DNA from: Setaria digitata
Lineage: Eukaryota; Nematoda; Chromadorea; Rhabditida; Setariidae
Reading direction: 5' to 3'
Length of the DNA stretch: 46,708 bases
Assembly (NCBI GenBank): GCA_003640385.1
Contig: RCAB01000477.1
Location: 1 to 46,708 of the forward strand
The notes beneath the pieces are model-generated. The model was not told the DNA's origin. It was given only the letters and a program-made list of their open reading frames with translations, and made no database searches. A program made the translations under genes and the position numbers. Shown piece by piece: positions 1-11,399 of this stretch. The stretch's first letter is position 1, and every line of letters begins with the position of its first letter.

Positions 1-371
1 TAATTCCCGCTGTTGTTCAACTATTGATGTACAGTAACATTTCTAATTATTAGTATTATCAAAATGTCTAAATGACAATTTTTTCATACCATATAAGTTT
101 ATAACATTACCACTACTACCAATTACTTTTCTTCGGCTCCAATTCATAACCATAATTTATTTTTTTTTTTTTACCGAGGATCTCGTGAAACTGATGTGCT
201 CCTCTTGGGCACGTGACTGAGTCCTTACAAAGTATTGAATAGAGCAACAAACATGCTACCATAAACTTTTAAAGATACAGAAAAAGTAAAATGATGCATT
301 TAATACTGCTTTTCACTTTGATTAATGAATACCACGAAGTTTTGCAATGGTGTAACAGAACTAAACATTTG

Positions 372-452
372 GCTAAGAACTCTAACATAACAAGGAATTT
401 CCGGCGGATACCAGTGGACTTGGAAATGCCTTGCTATGTTAGAGTCCTTAAC
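372..452. ncRNA. Candidate miRNA-precursor-like hairpin
   Basis: An almost perfect inverted repeat. The 5' arm (372-402) pairs with the 3' arm (422-452) over about 30 base pairs with only about four single mismatches, leaving a 19-nt loop (403-421). The core is ACTCTAACAT opposite ATGTTAGAGT. Total length (81 nt), arm length and loop size fit an animal pre-miRNA. I do not recognise either arm as a named miRNA, and either strand could be transcribed. The alternative is a small palindromic repeat or MITE remnant. Confidence 0.42.
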
Positions 453-585
453 ATTATCTTTGGCCCTACCTTACAAAGCCAAAAGCCAACAGTGATCAGA
501 TACAAGTGACAGAAAGCTCCGTATCGACGAATACAAGAGTCGCAATTTTATCTGGCCAAAAAACTATATTCGCAACGAGAAAAAG

Positions 586-607
586 ATATATATATATATA
601 TATATAT
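586..607. repeat. (TA)n microsatellite
   Basis: Eleven TA units in non-coding sequence downstream of SCYL2. Confidence 0.9.
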
Positions 608-1015
608 TGTGAACAAAGAGATATATAATAAACAAATTATGTCCATAGCAAGAGAGAATCACTGCTGATGTTGAAAAACCAAGAAAAAACAATTGACTTG
701 TATTTACAAAAGTTATATCGGTAAGTAAAACTCGACAAACCCGAAAAAAAATGAAATGTTGGGAAGTATAGAAGCGTAAAATAGTTAGAATGACAAGAGT
801 TAAATTCTAGCTTATCCTCCTTCGACAAGAAGTGAAATTATAAGTTTCGTGGCTTCTTAGTGTTAACATGTCCTACAGAGTGCTCAGATTTGCTTTGATT
901 GGAAAAATAACGAAACCGTGTTACTGGAACCGACAGCTACAATATTAACAGCAAATTAACTAAAGGCATTAAAATCGCACTATGTTCTACTTCATACTAA
1001 ACTTCATATAACTAT

Positions 1016-4000
1016 TTATCCCAACAGATCACTAAAGGAATCATTCATCAGGTTATTTTGCTTAGAATGAATGTTCTGCGAGTTCAGTGAGAAGTTATTT
1101 TCATTATTAAGTTTAGATGGAAAACACACAATATCATCCAGAGCAGACATATTTAACTTTCCATTTATCTTATTTAATGATACATTTTCTACTGGATTCG
1201 CTTTAATTTGTCGGACTGGACCACTTCTTGCCACAGGATTCTGCACAACTGGTGGACTGGGTAAACTAACTGAATTAACTGCTGGTGGAAACATAAATGA
1301 TGCCAATGAGTTTGGTTCCGTTCTGAATGGATCTGGCCAAATTGGACTATCGATTTTGCTGAGCACGTCCTCATTTTTAATCTGAATATTTTCAAACAAA
1401 AAGTGTATCTTCGCTGAAAAAATAAATAATTCAACAGGAGAGGAAATACAGCACTCTCAAGTGAATAAGCACTATGAGATCGAATATGATCGTTTTTTAC
1501 ATCTTTTCCGACCATTAAAGTGATAAATAATTAGTAAATGATCAAACCTTTTCAGAAACTGATGATGTGGTAAGAAAATCGGAGAAGTCTAGAGGAATCT
1601 GGACGGATGAAACAGAAGAGGGCGAAATCAGCGAACTGCAACCAACATCTTCAAGAACAGAATCGATCGGTGAGGTAGTAGAACCTGAACTCGTTAGCTG
1701 ATTCTTATTCGTGCTTCCATTAGTACTGATTGGTTGTAAAAGGTTTGGTTGGCTACGCATTCGTAGATTCTGCTCTTTTTCAGCAGCTAATCGTTTCTTA
1801 TCAGCAAGACTTAACAGCCCCTAAAATATGAGTGAACAAAAGTAAAGAATCTAGTCAACACATTATCGAAAGTTAGCATTAAACACTAACCTTACTGGTA
1901 GGTAATTTTGTGCACTTCTTACTGTTTAAGTTAACAAAAAATAGTTGCTCACGGTATTTTTATTAATGCCATTTGTTTTTATGTCTGTTGGGGCATCGAT
2001 AACCAAGTCGGAGAGACTGTCGGATAATGAAATCTATAAAATTTCTATAAAACCTGCAAAATTGTAAAACTTCCAAGGCTATATTAACTTTTAAAATATT
2101 CAAATAATATGAACGGTAGTTCAACAGTTACAAGATTACAACCTTAGCCTGAGCACCCTGCTGTCCAAGAACACCATCAAAATCGCCAATACTCCGCTGT
2201 TCTTCTTGACTAGCACTTAGCTGTTGCAATCGTTGTCGTTGTTCTTTTTCAATCTGTAATATGGTGATACAGAAAAAAAAAAAACCAAACTAAAAAGGAA
2301 AAAATTAGCAGGCAACAATACTTTATTTAGAATACGATGAATCAATGCCATGTACTGCTCGAATTGAGGCATATTCAATGTATTTTCCATTGAAGATGCA
2401 ATCAAAAAAGGTAAAATATTTTTAGCGCATTGTTCCCGAGTAACACAGAAACGACTCTCTTCATATATTAATTTGTAAATTCCTGAAAATATAGCAGACG
2501 AATGAAATAATATAATTTCATCCCCAAAAGATATTCTTCCCTTATAAACCTTTATCCATTTTCCAAGCTATCAATACAAAACATTTTTACTATCACAGCT
2601 CCTTTAGCTTGGAATCAAGATGTGTTTTAGTGGATTTCTCTAATTAGTTGAAGTATAAAAAGTAGAAAAAGCAGAAACATACCCAAAATAGCCATAAGAA
2701 TTGCTGGTTCTCGACTAGTCACTTTAGGTAAAGCTGGAATAATTTGATCCGATACCATCCACGATTCCAGATGCGGTAACAATTTTCCTACACATAGCAA
2801 TGCTTGAACTCGCACCTATAAAAATAATACTTCACGATATTCACAATAATAAACACGCTTGCTTGAACTTACAGAATGTAGTTCTCATTTGAAATTTTCA
2901 TCCATAAGATTGAATAATAATTGCAAAGCAAATAAATAAATATGTGGATTGATTAGTTACCTAGATATAATAAATATGCATGCTCGCATACACAGCAGAG
3001 ATTTTTTTTGTTGGGGAGGGGAGGGGTCAAAACACTCAAATTAGCAAAATATGTAAGCCTCACAGCTAGTACTCCTCCAGCATCAACAATTAACAGCAAC
3101 AGCTTCGGTAAAACTTCTGTTTTCATAGACTGCCTCTCGATCATTGTAGCAACTTTTGGAATAATTGAAAAACATAGCTCCTGGAAATATTTGTTTCTCC
3201 TTCAAATAACTTACCAAACTAAAATCTTTAAGAAGGTAAAGGAAGAAATACTTTCAGTTAAAAATCTTCCATATTACCTGGATTTTCACCGTCTCACTAG
3301 ATAGAGCATTGCAAATTAGAGGCAACAGATATTTACGAGCATTCTGTTCGCTTGTTTTTTGCAGTAATAAATCCATATGTTGTAAAAACAATAACAAAAT
3401 CTGCAATATCAGGAAAATGAATACGAATTCTTGTTTATTAATATAAGGAACATGAAAAACTTCTAAAAATATCACCTTGGCCAAAATCAGTAAACGTACT
3501 TGGTATGGCCGTTCAAGCGTAAATATCGGAACTAACTGCGGTAAAACGGCAGTAGTAAATTCATCGTTACTGGTTACTCCAGCAATAAGGAAAACACTTG
3601 GAAGAATAAACGGCACTAATTCTGCTACAATAAATTCTGCACATAGCTGCGGTAGAATTTTTTGCACAAGCGGTCGCTGCAAAAGATGAACTTCATCAAA
3701 AGCAGTGCATTAGTGATTACTGATTACTGAAGATCATGTCACTGAAAGAACTATGAAAATGGATAAAAGAATATTATTCCAGAGAATTTATAATTATTAT
3801 TATTTACTTTTGGGAATTTTGCTAAAAACTGTGGCAACTGCTTGAAGAAATTCATTTTCTGAGTGCTGTCCATTTGACACAATGAATCCAAACTGTTTAA
3901 TGTCCGAATTAATGGCTCATCAAAGTAGACAATCTGTAAAATAAATCGCACTCGAATATGGTTAAAATAAGCTAATCCCACATTTTAAGTAAAATTATAT

Positions 4001-5714
4001 TCCATAAATGATAACTATTACTCCCAAATTAGAACTACTTGTAAATAATAAAATTAGAATTACCTTGGAAAATTGAGCAGCGTCGGGCCGAAGATCAGGT
4101 GTCAGATTCAAACACATTTTCAGATCGTCACGAAGCTCGGCAGGAACGTTTGTGAAGAATGATATAGGTAATGTGTTTAACTGCAAACAATAATGGTATT
4201 CACTGCCGATATCTTCACAACGGAAATTCATCAATTTTAAGCCGTAACCTTATCTATATTTCTACGAAAATTATCCAGCGAATTCCTATTATCAAATGGT
4301 TGTTTTCCTCCACTGAAAACTGTTAGAGCCATAATTCCAAATGAAAAAATATCGGCGTAAGGATCACATCGACCACCAACTACATACTCTGGAGCCATAT
4401 AATCCAACAGTGGTTGAACAACGGACATTGTCTGCTGATTCCATTCCATCATTTCATATGACACCTAGAGAATAGTTTTTGAAAAATGAGCTAATGGCAA
4501 AATGCTAAGAAAAGAAGCTAATTTCCTTAAATAGTCTATTACAGTCTCATAATTATTGACAAAGCTAAATTGACAGCTGAATAAATTTTATAATTTATAA
4601 CTTGACGAAGTTCAGCAATGTTTTGGAACTTCGCAACTGTCCGGCAAAAGTTCGTAAATTTCACACCTGGTTATTGGTACCTTGAGTACCTTGCACTGCA
4701 AAATCGAAACCTGCTAATTTCCATTCACCCTTTTCATTAATTATAATACTTTCAGGAGATATATTTCGGTGCATCATTCGTACATCAATGTGCAAAAATG
4801 ACAAAGCTTCAATAACCTGCAATACTTCAAACATTTTATCTTAAAAAAATTTCATTATGTAATGTGAAAAGTTTTAGGAATAGTATTTTAATAAAAAAAA
4901 AAGAGAAAAAAAAAACACTTCTTTACCTGAAAGAGACCATAGCGAATTTCTATATCCAAAAGCTCGAAACCATTTAAATGCGACGGATGTGAAGTTATAT
5001 TATCTAAATGTCCAAGAGCGTTCGCCAACGACGCGAAAACAGGCTCTGTACAAAAAGCATACGAGTCTCTGAAAAAAATACTTATCAAACAGCAACCATC
5101 ACTATCAAATTTGTTAACTACAACTTTTCTGTACTCTTTTATCACAGATCGTCCAAGATAAAAATAACGACCAACAACGCTACGGAAAAAAAAAAAGGAA
5201 AAAAAAAAACCGAGATTCCTCAAGTGGATGTTCAATCACGAGAAGGCGTGGATGCCTCAATCGAGTAAGCTGCGATACTCCTCTTTTCAAAATTTCTGAA
5301 AACAATTCCTTCTCGTACTTTGGCCACTTCTCCAAATTTCGTTTCTCAAATAACCAAACCGAAACAGGCTAGAATTTAGAAGTATAATTTACGATAAAAA
5401 TTAATAAAACAAACAATAGGAGAGATAATATGCATGGAATACGGAGCCGTAAAATATTAAACATTGCGTTAAAAAAAAATAATCAGCATATCACACATTA
5501 CTCAGACTATCTAGGAAAGAGTTACCTTTCTCGTGGAACGCTTCTGAGCCGCGTAAACTTTCCAACTAAATGCCGGTCCAGCACTGCCAACTTGAGACAA
5601 TACCTCATAGTCACGCGTTACTGGATTCCCTGGTAAAGCATTACTTACTTGGGCTGCTACTGAAGTTACTGTGGAACGTATCCGATTCAAGTAATAGTCA
5701 ACATTTATCGCCAT
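1016..5714 (-). CDS. scyl2: SCY1-like protein 2 (SCYL2/CVAK104) pseudokinase
   Basis: About 896 aa, close to human SCYL2. Exons (minus): 5714-5526, 5368-5211, 5068-4927, 4816-4667, 4464-4249, 4180-4064, 3933-3808, 3676-3476, 3400-3278, 3180-3064, 2815-2683, 2482-2322, 2253-2143, 2033-1953, 1820-1548, ~1408-1016. All internal phases agree. The N-terminal half is a protein-kinase fold: FCTEPVFASLANALG, then HRN at residues 179-181 where active kinases have HRD, and GFDFA near 199 instead of DFG, so it is probably a pseudokinase as in SCYL2. A HEAT-like helical region follows (~350-610), then a Gln/Ser-rich tail. The last exon carries DPF and ends in DLLG, which look like adaptor and clathrin binding motifs. 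SCYL2 proteins act on clathrin-coated vesicles at the TGN and endosomes. Uncertain points: the GTTTTT donor after exon 2, the acceptor of the last exon (1408 keeps frame; the better CAG at 1413 does not), and a possible 24-nt microexon. Confidence 0.9.
1891..1914 (-). other. Possible 24-nt SCYL2 microexon
   Basis: Between the exons ending at 1953 and starting at 1820, a 24-nt frame-neutral segment (CTKLPTSK) is preceded by AAG and followed by a good donor, GTTAGT. Both neighbouring exons are phase 0, so inclusion keeps the frame. The acceptor is weak. Confidence 0.25.
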
Positions 5715-5733
5715 CTACCACCTCCTCCACCTC

Positions 5734-5741
5734 CTGAAAAA
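5734..5741 (-). promoter_or_regulatory. Candidate spliced-leader acceptor for SCYL2
   Basis: On the minus strand the sequence ATTTTTCAG is followed after 19 nt of GGAGGTGG-type leader by the SCYL2 ATG at 5714. It matches the nematode 3' splice site and sits where trans-splicing usually occurs. Confidence 0.5.
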
Positions 5742-6970
5742 TTACTGTAAACAAAACCAATCTCTATTTTATTCAGTTCAATTACAAATTCTCCGAATTA
5801 CAACACTACTGTTTTGGAAACTTTCGGTCTTATCATTTATCACAATTGCACTATAATTATTCTATAACTGTGCTAACTATTAGCTAATTCCTTCATATAT
5901 TTCGATACTAGATAATGAAAGAATAAAGACGCAATTTTGAAGCAATTTAACAAGATGCTAACGATTGTGACCACTGGCTAGGTCAAGCAATCGGATAGCT
6001 CATTCATTGCGGCCTCATTAGGGTCAAGCCAACGGATAGCTCGAGCAATGCAACAGATTAACAGGCTGATTTCGAGTTTGAAGTTATAACAAAATCAATG
6101 GAATCGATAAAGCTCATATATACATATGTAACAATAAACACATTATACCATATCTTAATCTTTCAGTAACTTGTTTACTTTTACATTGACAGTTACTTCC
6201 TGTCACTTTCACTGTCACTCAGCCTGTCCTATCACAGTGATTATTTGTAGTGTTTTTATTGCTCTTTTCTCATCATCTCCCTTCTACGCTCTTTCATCCC
6301 TTTTTGTCACCATTCAATATTTACACTATTTCCTTATTCAATTACGAACCCCTTACTATTTTCCATCCAACATTAAATCACTTGTGCATTCTCGACAGTG
6401 CAGCAGTATCGTCGTCCAACTAATTGTCGATCAATCGTTGCTACACCAACGTAAACCAAAAATGTCATTATGAATAAAACCTCGAAAGTTTTATCCACAA
6501 ATTAATCTCAGATATGTGTAATGGGTAGTTTGGAGGCCTAGGCTAGACGGGTCTCTCTCTCTCTCTCTCTCTCACTCTCACATCTAGGATATTTATTTTA
6601 AGAAATGACCATCTATTCCGGAAGATACATAATTAGTCGAGAATTTTTATAAAGACAGAGTGAAAAAACATTATAAGAATGTTTCTGGGAAGTTTTTAAG
6701 TAAGGCAGTACTGCGAAGTAGTAGTAAAATTATGAAGTAGTATAATTCCCAATAACGAATATTAGAAATCAATTAAAAGCAATTTTTCTCAATTTCACAG
6801 TGTCCAATTTATTGTAGCGTAAAGCGTTGACAATGGTTTGAGAAGTTAGAGATATTGGAAAAGGGATGGATGGGAAAAGGAGCAAGGGAGTTTGCTAATT
6901 GTAGAAGTTAGGGATCAAGGGTTAGCTGAATGAATTAAGACTGTAGTTAGCTAAGATCATTCTTAGGAAT
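5742..6970. promoter_or_regulatory. Divergent SCYL2/UBXN7 promoter interval
   Basis: About 1.2 kb between two divergent genes. It contains two 21-bp direct elements (5981-6001 and 6022-6042, two mismatches, 41 bp apart; both start GGTCAAGC and end CGGATAGCTC) and a (TC)n tract. An open frame at 6171-6473 has no recognisable domain and is not called. Confidence 0.45.
6552..6573. repeat. (TC)n microsatellite
   Basis: Eleven TC units in the SCYL2/UBXN7 divergent interval. Confidence 0.9.
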
Positions 6971-6977
6971 ATTTCAG
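6971..6977 (+). promoter_or_regulatory. Candidate spliced-leader acceptor for UBXN7
   Basis: ATTTCAG ends 20 nt upstream of the UBXN7 start codon at 6998 and fits a nematode trans-splice acceptor. Confidence 0.45.
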
Positions 6978-6997
6978 CAGCAATTGCTAGGTTTAAA

Positions 6998-9900
6998 ATG
7001 GCTGATAACGAAGGGAGCCTCGCTGCACAATTCCGATCCATTACTGGTAAGTTTGTAATTCGTTTTATTAGGGTTGTTTATTGCAGTTGGAAATAATGCT
7101 CTTAAATCTTGCATAACTTAACCTTGATAAATATACATAGTAAAAGTCTGTCGACTCGCATTCTGTAGTGAAACCTAACAGGGTTTCTATGAAATGGTGC
7201 AACATCAAAGGTACTGAAAAGTACTGTGTAGTTGTTTATGACTTAAAATTAAGTCGATCACGGTTTTGTCCTGAATTTTTGTGGAAATTGGATATTTGAA
7301 TGCTATCCAAATGTCGAATACTTTCGTCTATTTGCCATTTTTTTTTTTTTTCAAATTGTAGTGAGTGACGAGTTAGCATCTCATTTCTAATAGTAGGAAG
7401 TAATTAGAGAATTTTGAGGGCGAAAGCAAATGATTGTAGAATATGAGTGGTGGCTGAAAATATTGCAATGATTACTTATTTTCTCCATACCTATATAGCT
7501 TTTTGAGGGGTCGTCAGTAAATATTACTTACAGTCAGTCACATCATAAATCATTCCAGCAAATTCCTCCTTCTCACCTTTTCCGTCCCTTCCCTTTCCTT
7601 TCGTCCATTCGTCTGCTTCCCCGTTAAATTTTAAAAGTTGAGAGTATGGAAATGAAAATTTGAATTTAGGCTGTTCGAATGCGGTAGAGGCATCCCAGTA
7701 CCTGGAAATGTGTAATGGTAATTTGGAAGTGGCAATAGATTTGTACTTTCAACAACTTCAACCGTCCTCATCAACAGCACCAAACGGTGAAGAGTCATCG
7801 GAAGTAATTTGCATCAGTAGGGGTACAGGACGCCGTAATACTACCGTACTACATCGTAATATATGTGAAGCTTCGAATCCTCGGTTTAACCATTCTAATA
7901 ATGATGTGTATGTTATTTTCAAAAAAAAAGAAAAATTATGTGTGTATTATTTCAAGTCGTATTTTTTTTTTCTTTACTGAAAAGTTTTCAATGAGAAGAT
8001 TAATATTTCTCCATTTCCAAATTCATTAGATAATATTCTTTTCGTTTATTCTTACCAAAGAATCAAAAATACGAACGAATTTCAAATCTGTTATTATAAT
8101 ATAAACTAAATTAGTCATTTAATTCTGGTGTTTTTTCTTTTGTGCGTTTATATTAAGACATGTAAAATGAATTCCAAAAATATAATATCTCTGTAAGACA
8201 TATGGTGAATTTCTCTAGGGCAACGGTCACTAATAGCAGCGTGCGCGAGCCAATAGCGCCTGTACGTGGAGCTATTATAGAGCAGACATTTGCTCAGCAA
8301 TACAGTGAGTTATATACCATTCGAATCGTTTATAAGAATCTGTATTATACAAATCACTGTATTTTTTCAACAAGGATATTTCATTAGTTATTTTTAGACA
8401 GACAAAACGGGCGACATGGTGCTTCGGTTTTTGATACGGCTCGTGATTTTCGTGCTGAAGCAGGTTATTTCCATTTTTTCCCAACAACATTTCATTAGCT
8501 ACCTGAACGCTTATGTGAAGGTTGTTTAGAAAAATTGGGGTAGTTATATGTGTTTTATGGAAATCGTGCTTTTCATAACCACAAATTTTTTTAGTGTCAT
8601 CCTTTTTTTTTGTTTTTAAGTAAGCTGTTACCTCTCATAAATATGCCTCCATGTTCCTACTAATGCAGGATTTATTTTGTTTCCATGTATTTTCAAATGT
8701 TAAAAAGTCTCAATTTCAGGAGAGCGCATGGCTATGTTACAAAATAGGCGAAATGCACCGGATCCGACGGTTGCTAAGCGTGTAACATTGCAAAATCTTT
8801 TTCGTCCTCCCGTGGATATTATGTTCAGTGGTGATTGGGACGCTGTCAGTTACTTTCTCTGTTTTCTTTTCTAAATTACCGGTCAAATTAGTATTGTTTG
8901 ATATCATGCAGTGTAATCATATTTCCAAAATCTGTTAGCTTCTATTCATAATCATGATCTATTTGGAAGCATTCAATATAATTATTTAATAAAACAGATG
9001 AAAAGGTAGATGCCATTAATTTACTTTCTAGTTTTGAAGTTTTCGAACCTATACAATTTGAAGAATTATTGCACCTGCTGTTTTTATGTTTGAATAGTAT
9101 ACGCATCGTCACTTATTCAAATCAGTGTAAAATAAAACAAAGGCATTCATTCAGTTTTCTTCTAAAATACTGACTCTATTATCACTGTGAAATAATCTCA
9201 CAACTTTTGTCCCCACACTAGTAGTTGATCCTCTTACACTATTAAGTTGTTCATTAAAAGCCACTTGTCACTAGGAAGGTAAAGAACAGAGTAACTAATA
9301 ATTTAGTCAATGGTGACTTCTAGCTGATTAATTAACATTTTAGGTTCGCGCTGAGGCGCAGTTGCGTGGACACTGGTTGCTTGTAAATGTGCAAGATGAT
9401 CTGGAATTCGCCTGTCAAATACTTAATCGTGATGTGTGGTCTAATTCTTCTGTAAAAGAACTTCTCAGATCGAATTTTGTCTTTTGGCAGGTTCACAATT
9501 TTTTTCCCAGATATTTTCGTATCTTTTGAAGAGATCATGGTATATAAGTTGGGAAAAATATTTTCAAATTTGAAAGCTGTTTCAGGTACATAAAGATTCG
9601 GCTGATGGAAATAGAGTGAGTAATTATTATCGTATGTATACTTATCCAGCTGTTTTCATAGTTGATCCACGTACAGGAGAACAGCTGGCTACAATTGGGG
9701 CCAAAGATACCATGTCTTTCTGTGATCAAGGTATGTATGATTTCACAATCAATTAATTTTACCATTTAGGAACTAAACCATTATTCTTCCTTTCACAATT
9801 TTTCACCGTTATGTGGTAACTGGGCTAGTAGTCAGAGAGAAGCATAAAATATTTATGATATTTGTAACAGAAATGACTTTTTGTGTTAGCCGGGTATTCT

Positions 9901-11399
9901 TATTCTTACTTTCAGTGACAACATTTTTGGACGCTTGCCCAGATTTCGGTGCGCGAGACAGACAATTGACACTTGCACCAACGTCAAGCAATTTTCAACA
10001 TTTAATATCAAAAGAGGATTGTGAACAAAATCAGTATATGGATGTAATTTTTGCTTTTGCCACGTATTAATTTTTAGCATCCCTGTTATGTAATTAACAT
10101 GGAAATAAAGATTAGAATTTTATTTTATATACTTTTTAAAGAAGGGAATCTTTTTTTTTTTTCACCTTCATTGAAGTTCCATTATGTGGCGGCGTCCTTT
10201 GAATGTTTGCTGTTGCCTCCTGATTTTATCGCTTGAAAAATGTAAGATATTCCTAACACATTCGTAACAGGCGCAGAATTCTTCAACGGCAACTCGAAAG
10301 CGTGCACATTTTTGGCAGCAAGATGAAATGATGGATGACGATTGCAGCAATCCAAAAAAGCCTCGCGAAGGTATACTCTTTTCATCGTAGCTAACTTTTT
10401 TTCTTTGTTAATTTATTGTAAGATTTAAATGATGTTCATTTACCCATGCTACTGCTGGCAGTTATAAGTACCATTGAAAAATTCCGGTTTTTAATTTAAA
10501 GTAATANAGCTAACTTTTTTTCTTTGTTAATTTATTGCAAGATTTAAATGATGTTCATTTACCCATGCTAGTGCTGGCAGTTATAAGTACCATTGAAAAA
10601 TTCCGGTTTTTAATTTAAAGTAATAGCTGTATGTACGATATTTTATGCAGGACTGTTTATTTTGCATAATAAATTAGGAAGTTCTTTATAGATAATGATT
10701 GGTCGGATATTGATCGTATCATTGATAGTGGTAGCAAACTAACAACGATTGATCGAGATGAATGGTTGAAATGTGTTGGGGATCCAGATGGCAATGGATG
10801 TCGCCTTTTGTTGTCATTACGTCTCCCAGATGGTAATCGTCAAATGATAGAAGTAGAAGATACTACTACTCTTAAAGTAAAGTTTATAGAATTTCTTAAA
10901 TCGTTTTATAGGTCTTTTAGAAAAATAAAAACGCTTTTTCTACTCGTTTGCTCAAAGATTACCATTAAATGCAAAATTGTGCAGCGATATCTGAAAAGGG
11001 TGTAATGGTTTAATCTTTCAAAAAACATTCATCTTTATGTATTTGTTTGGTAAATACACTCAGCCATATGTTAAATAAATACATTTTTCAATAAACTCCT
11101 ATAAATCTTTTACTCACGTTTTGTTGATTATTAAATCATTAAAATACGAGTGAAAATGCATATTGAACAATTTTGAATACGAAAAGTTTCATGTTTAATT
11201 ATTTTCATCATTCACCAAAAAATGTATGCATTCTTTGCAGGCCATATTTGTGCTTATTGCTGGTCTTGGTTTTTATCCTACAGATCATCAGCTTGTCCTT
11301 GATTATCCGAAAAGAGTGTACACCGACCAAGATCATTATCGTACACTTCGGGAGCTCAATTTCAGTAAGAGAGAGCTTATTCATGTGGAAAGGCAGTAA
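6998..11399 (+). CDS. ubxn7: UBX domain protein 7 homologue (UBA-UAS-UBX)
   Basis: 475 aa, close to human UBXN7. Exons: 6998-7046, 7670-7907, 8219-8304, 8398-8463, 8720-8844, 9344-9490, 9586-9730, 9916-10043, 10271-10370, 10692-10876, 11241-11399; all phases join. Domain order: UBA at the N-terminus (~6-46, LEMCNGNLEVAIDLYF), a linker with VREPIAPV, a thioredoxin-like UAS domain (~168-310; LFRPPVDIM, CQILNRDVWSN, FWQVHKDS, PAVFIVDPRTGEQL), a basic KRAHFW/PKKPRE segment, and a C-terminal UBX domain (~398-475). UBXN7 is a p97/VCP adaptor that links ubiquitylated clients and cullin-RING ligases to the unfoldase. The UBX loop that contacts p97 is usually F-P-R; here residues 445-448 read YPKR. 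The intron after exon 9 contains an N-joined duplication. The gene is divergent from SCYL2. Confidence 0.92.
10389..10625. repeat. N-joined 118-bp duplication in UBXN7 intron (probable assembly artefact)
   Basis: Positions 10389-10506 and 10508-10625 are the same 118 bp with two substitutions, separated by the single N at 10507. It lies wholly within an intron, so the coding model is unaffected. Confidence 0.9.

Larger units (their letters stand above)
1..1015. other. Non-coding flank downstream of SCYL2
   Basis: No convincing coding sequence was found here. It holds a T run near 160, the hairpin at 372-452, a (TA)n tract at 586-607 and the presumed 3' UTR side of the minus-strand SCYL2 gene. 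A 72-codon open frame at 291-509 runs straight through the hairpin and has no recognisable domain, so it is not called. Confidence 0.6.

Noticed and set aside
291..509. 72-codon plus-strand open frame
   Set aside because: It runs through both arms and the loop of the hairpin at 372-452 and has no recognisable domain or splice context.
6171..6473. 100-codon open frame in the SCYL2/UBXN7 interval
   Set aside because: Low-complexity Ser/Phe/Ile-rich translation from pyrimidine-rich DNA; no domain, more likely promoter sequence.
7861..7890. tRNA T-arm-like string (TTCGAATCC)
   Set aside because: It lies within the UBXN7 coding exon and no acceptor or anticodon stems fold around it.
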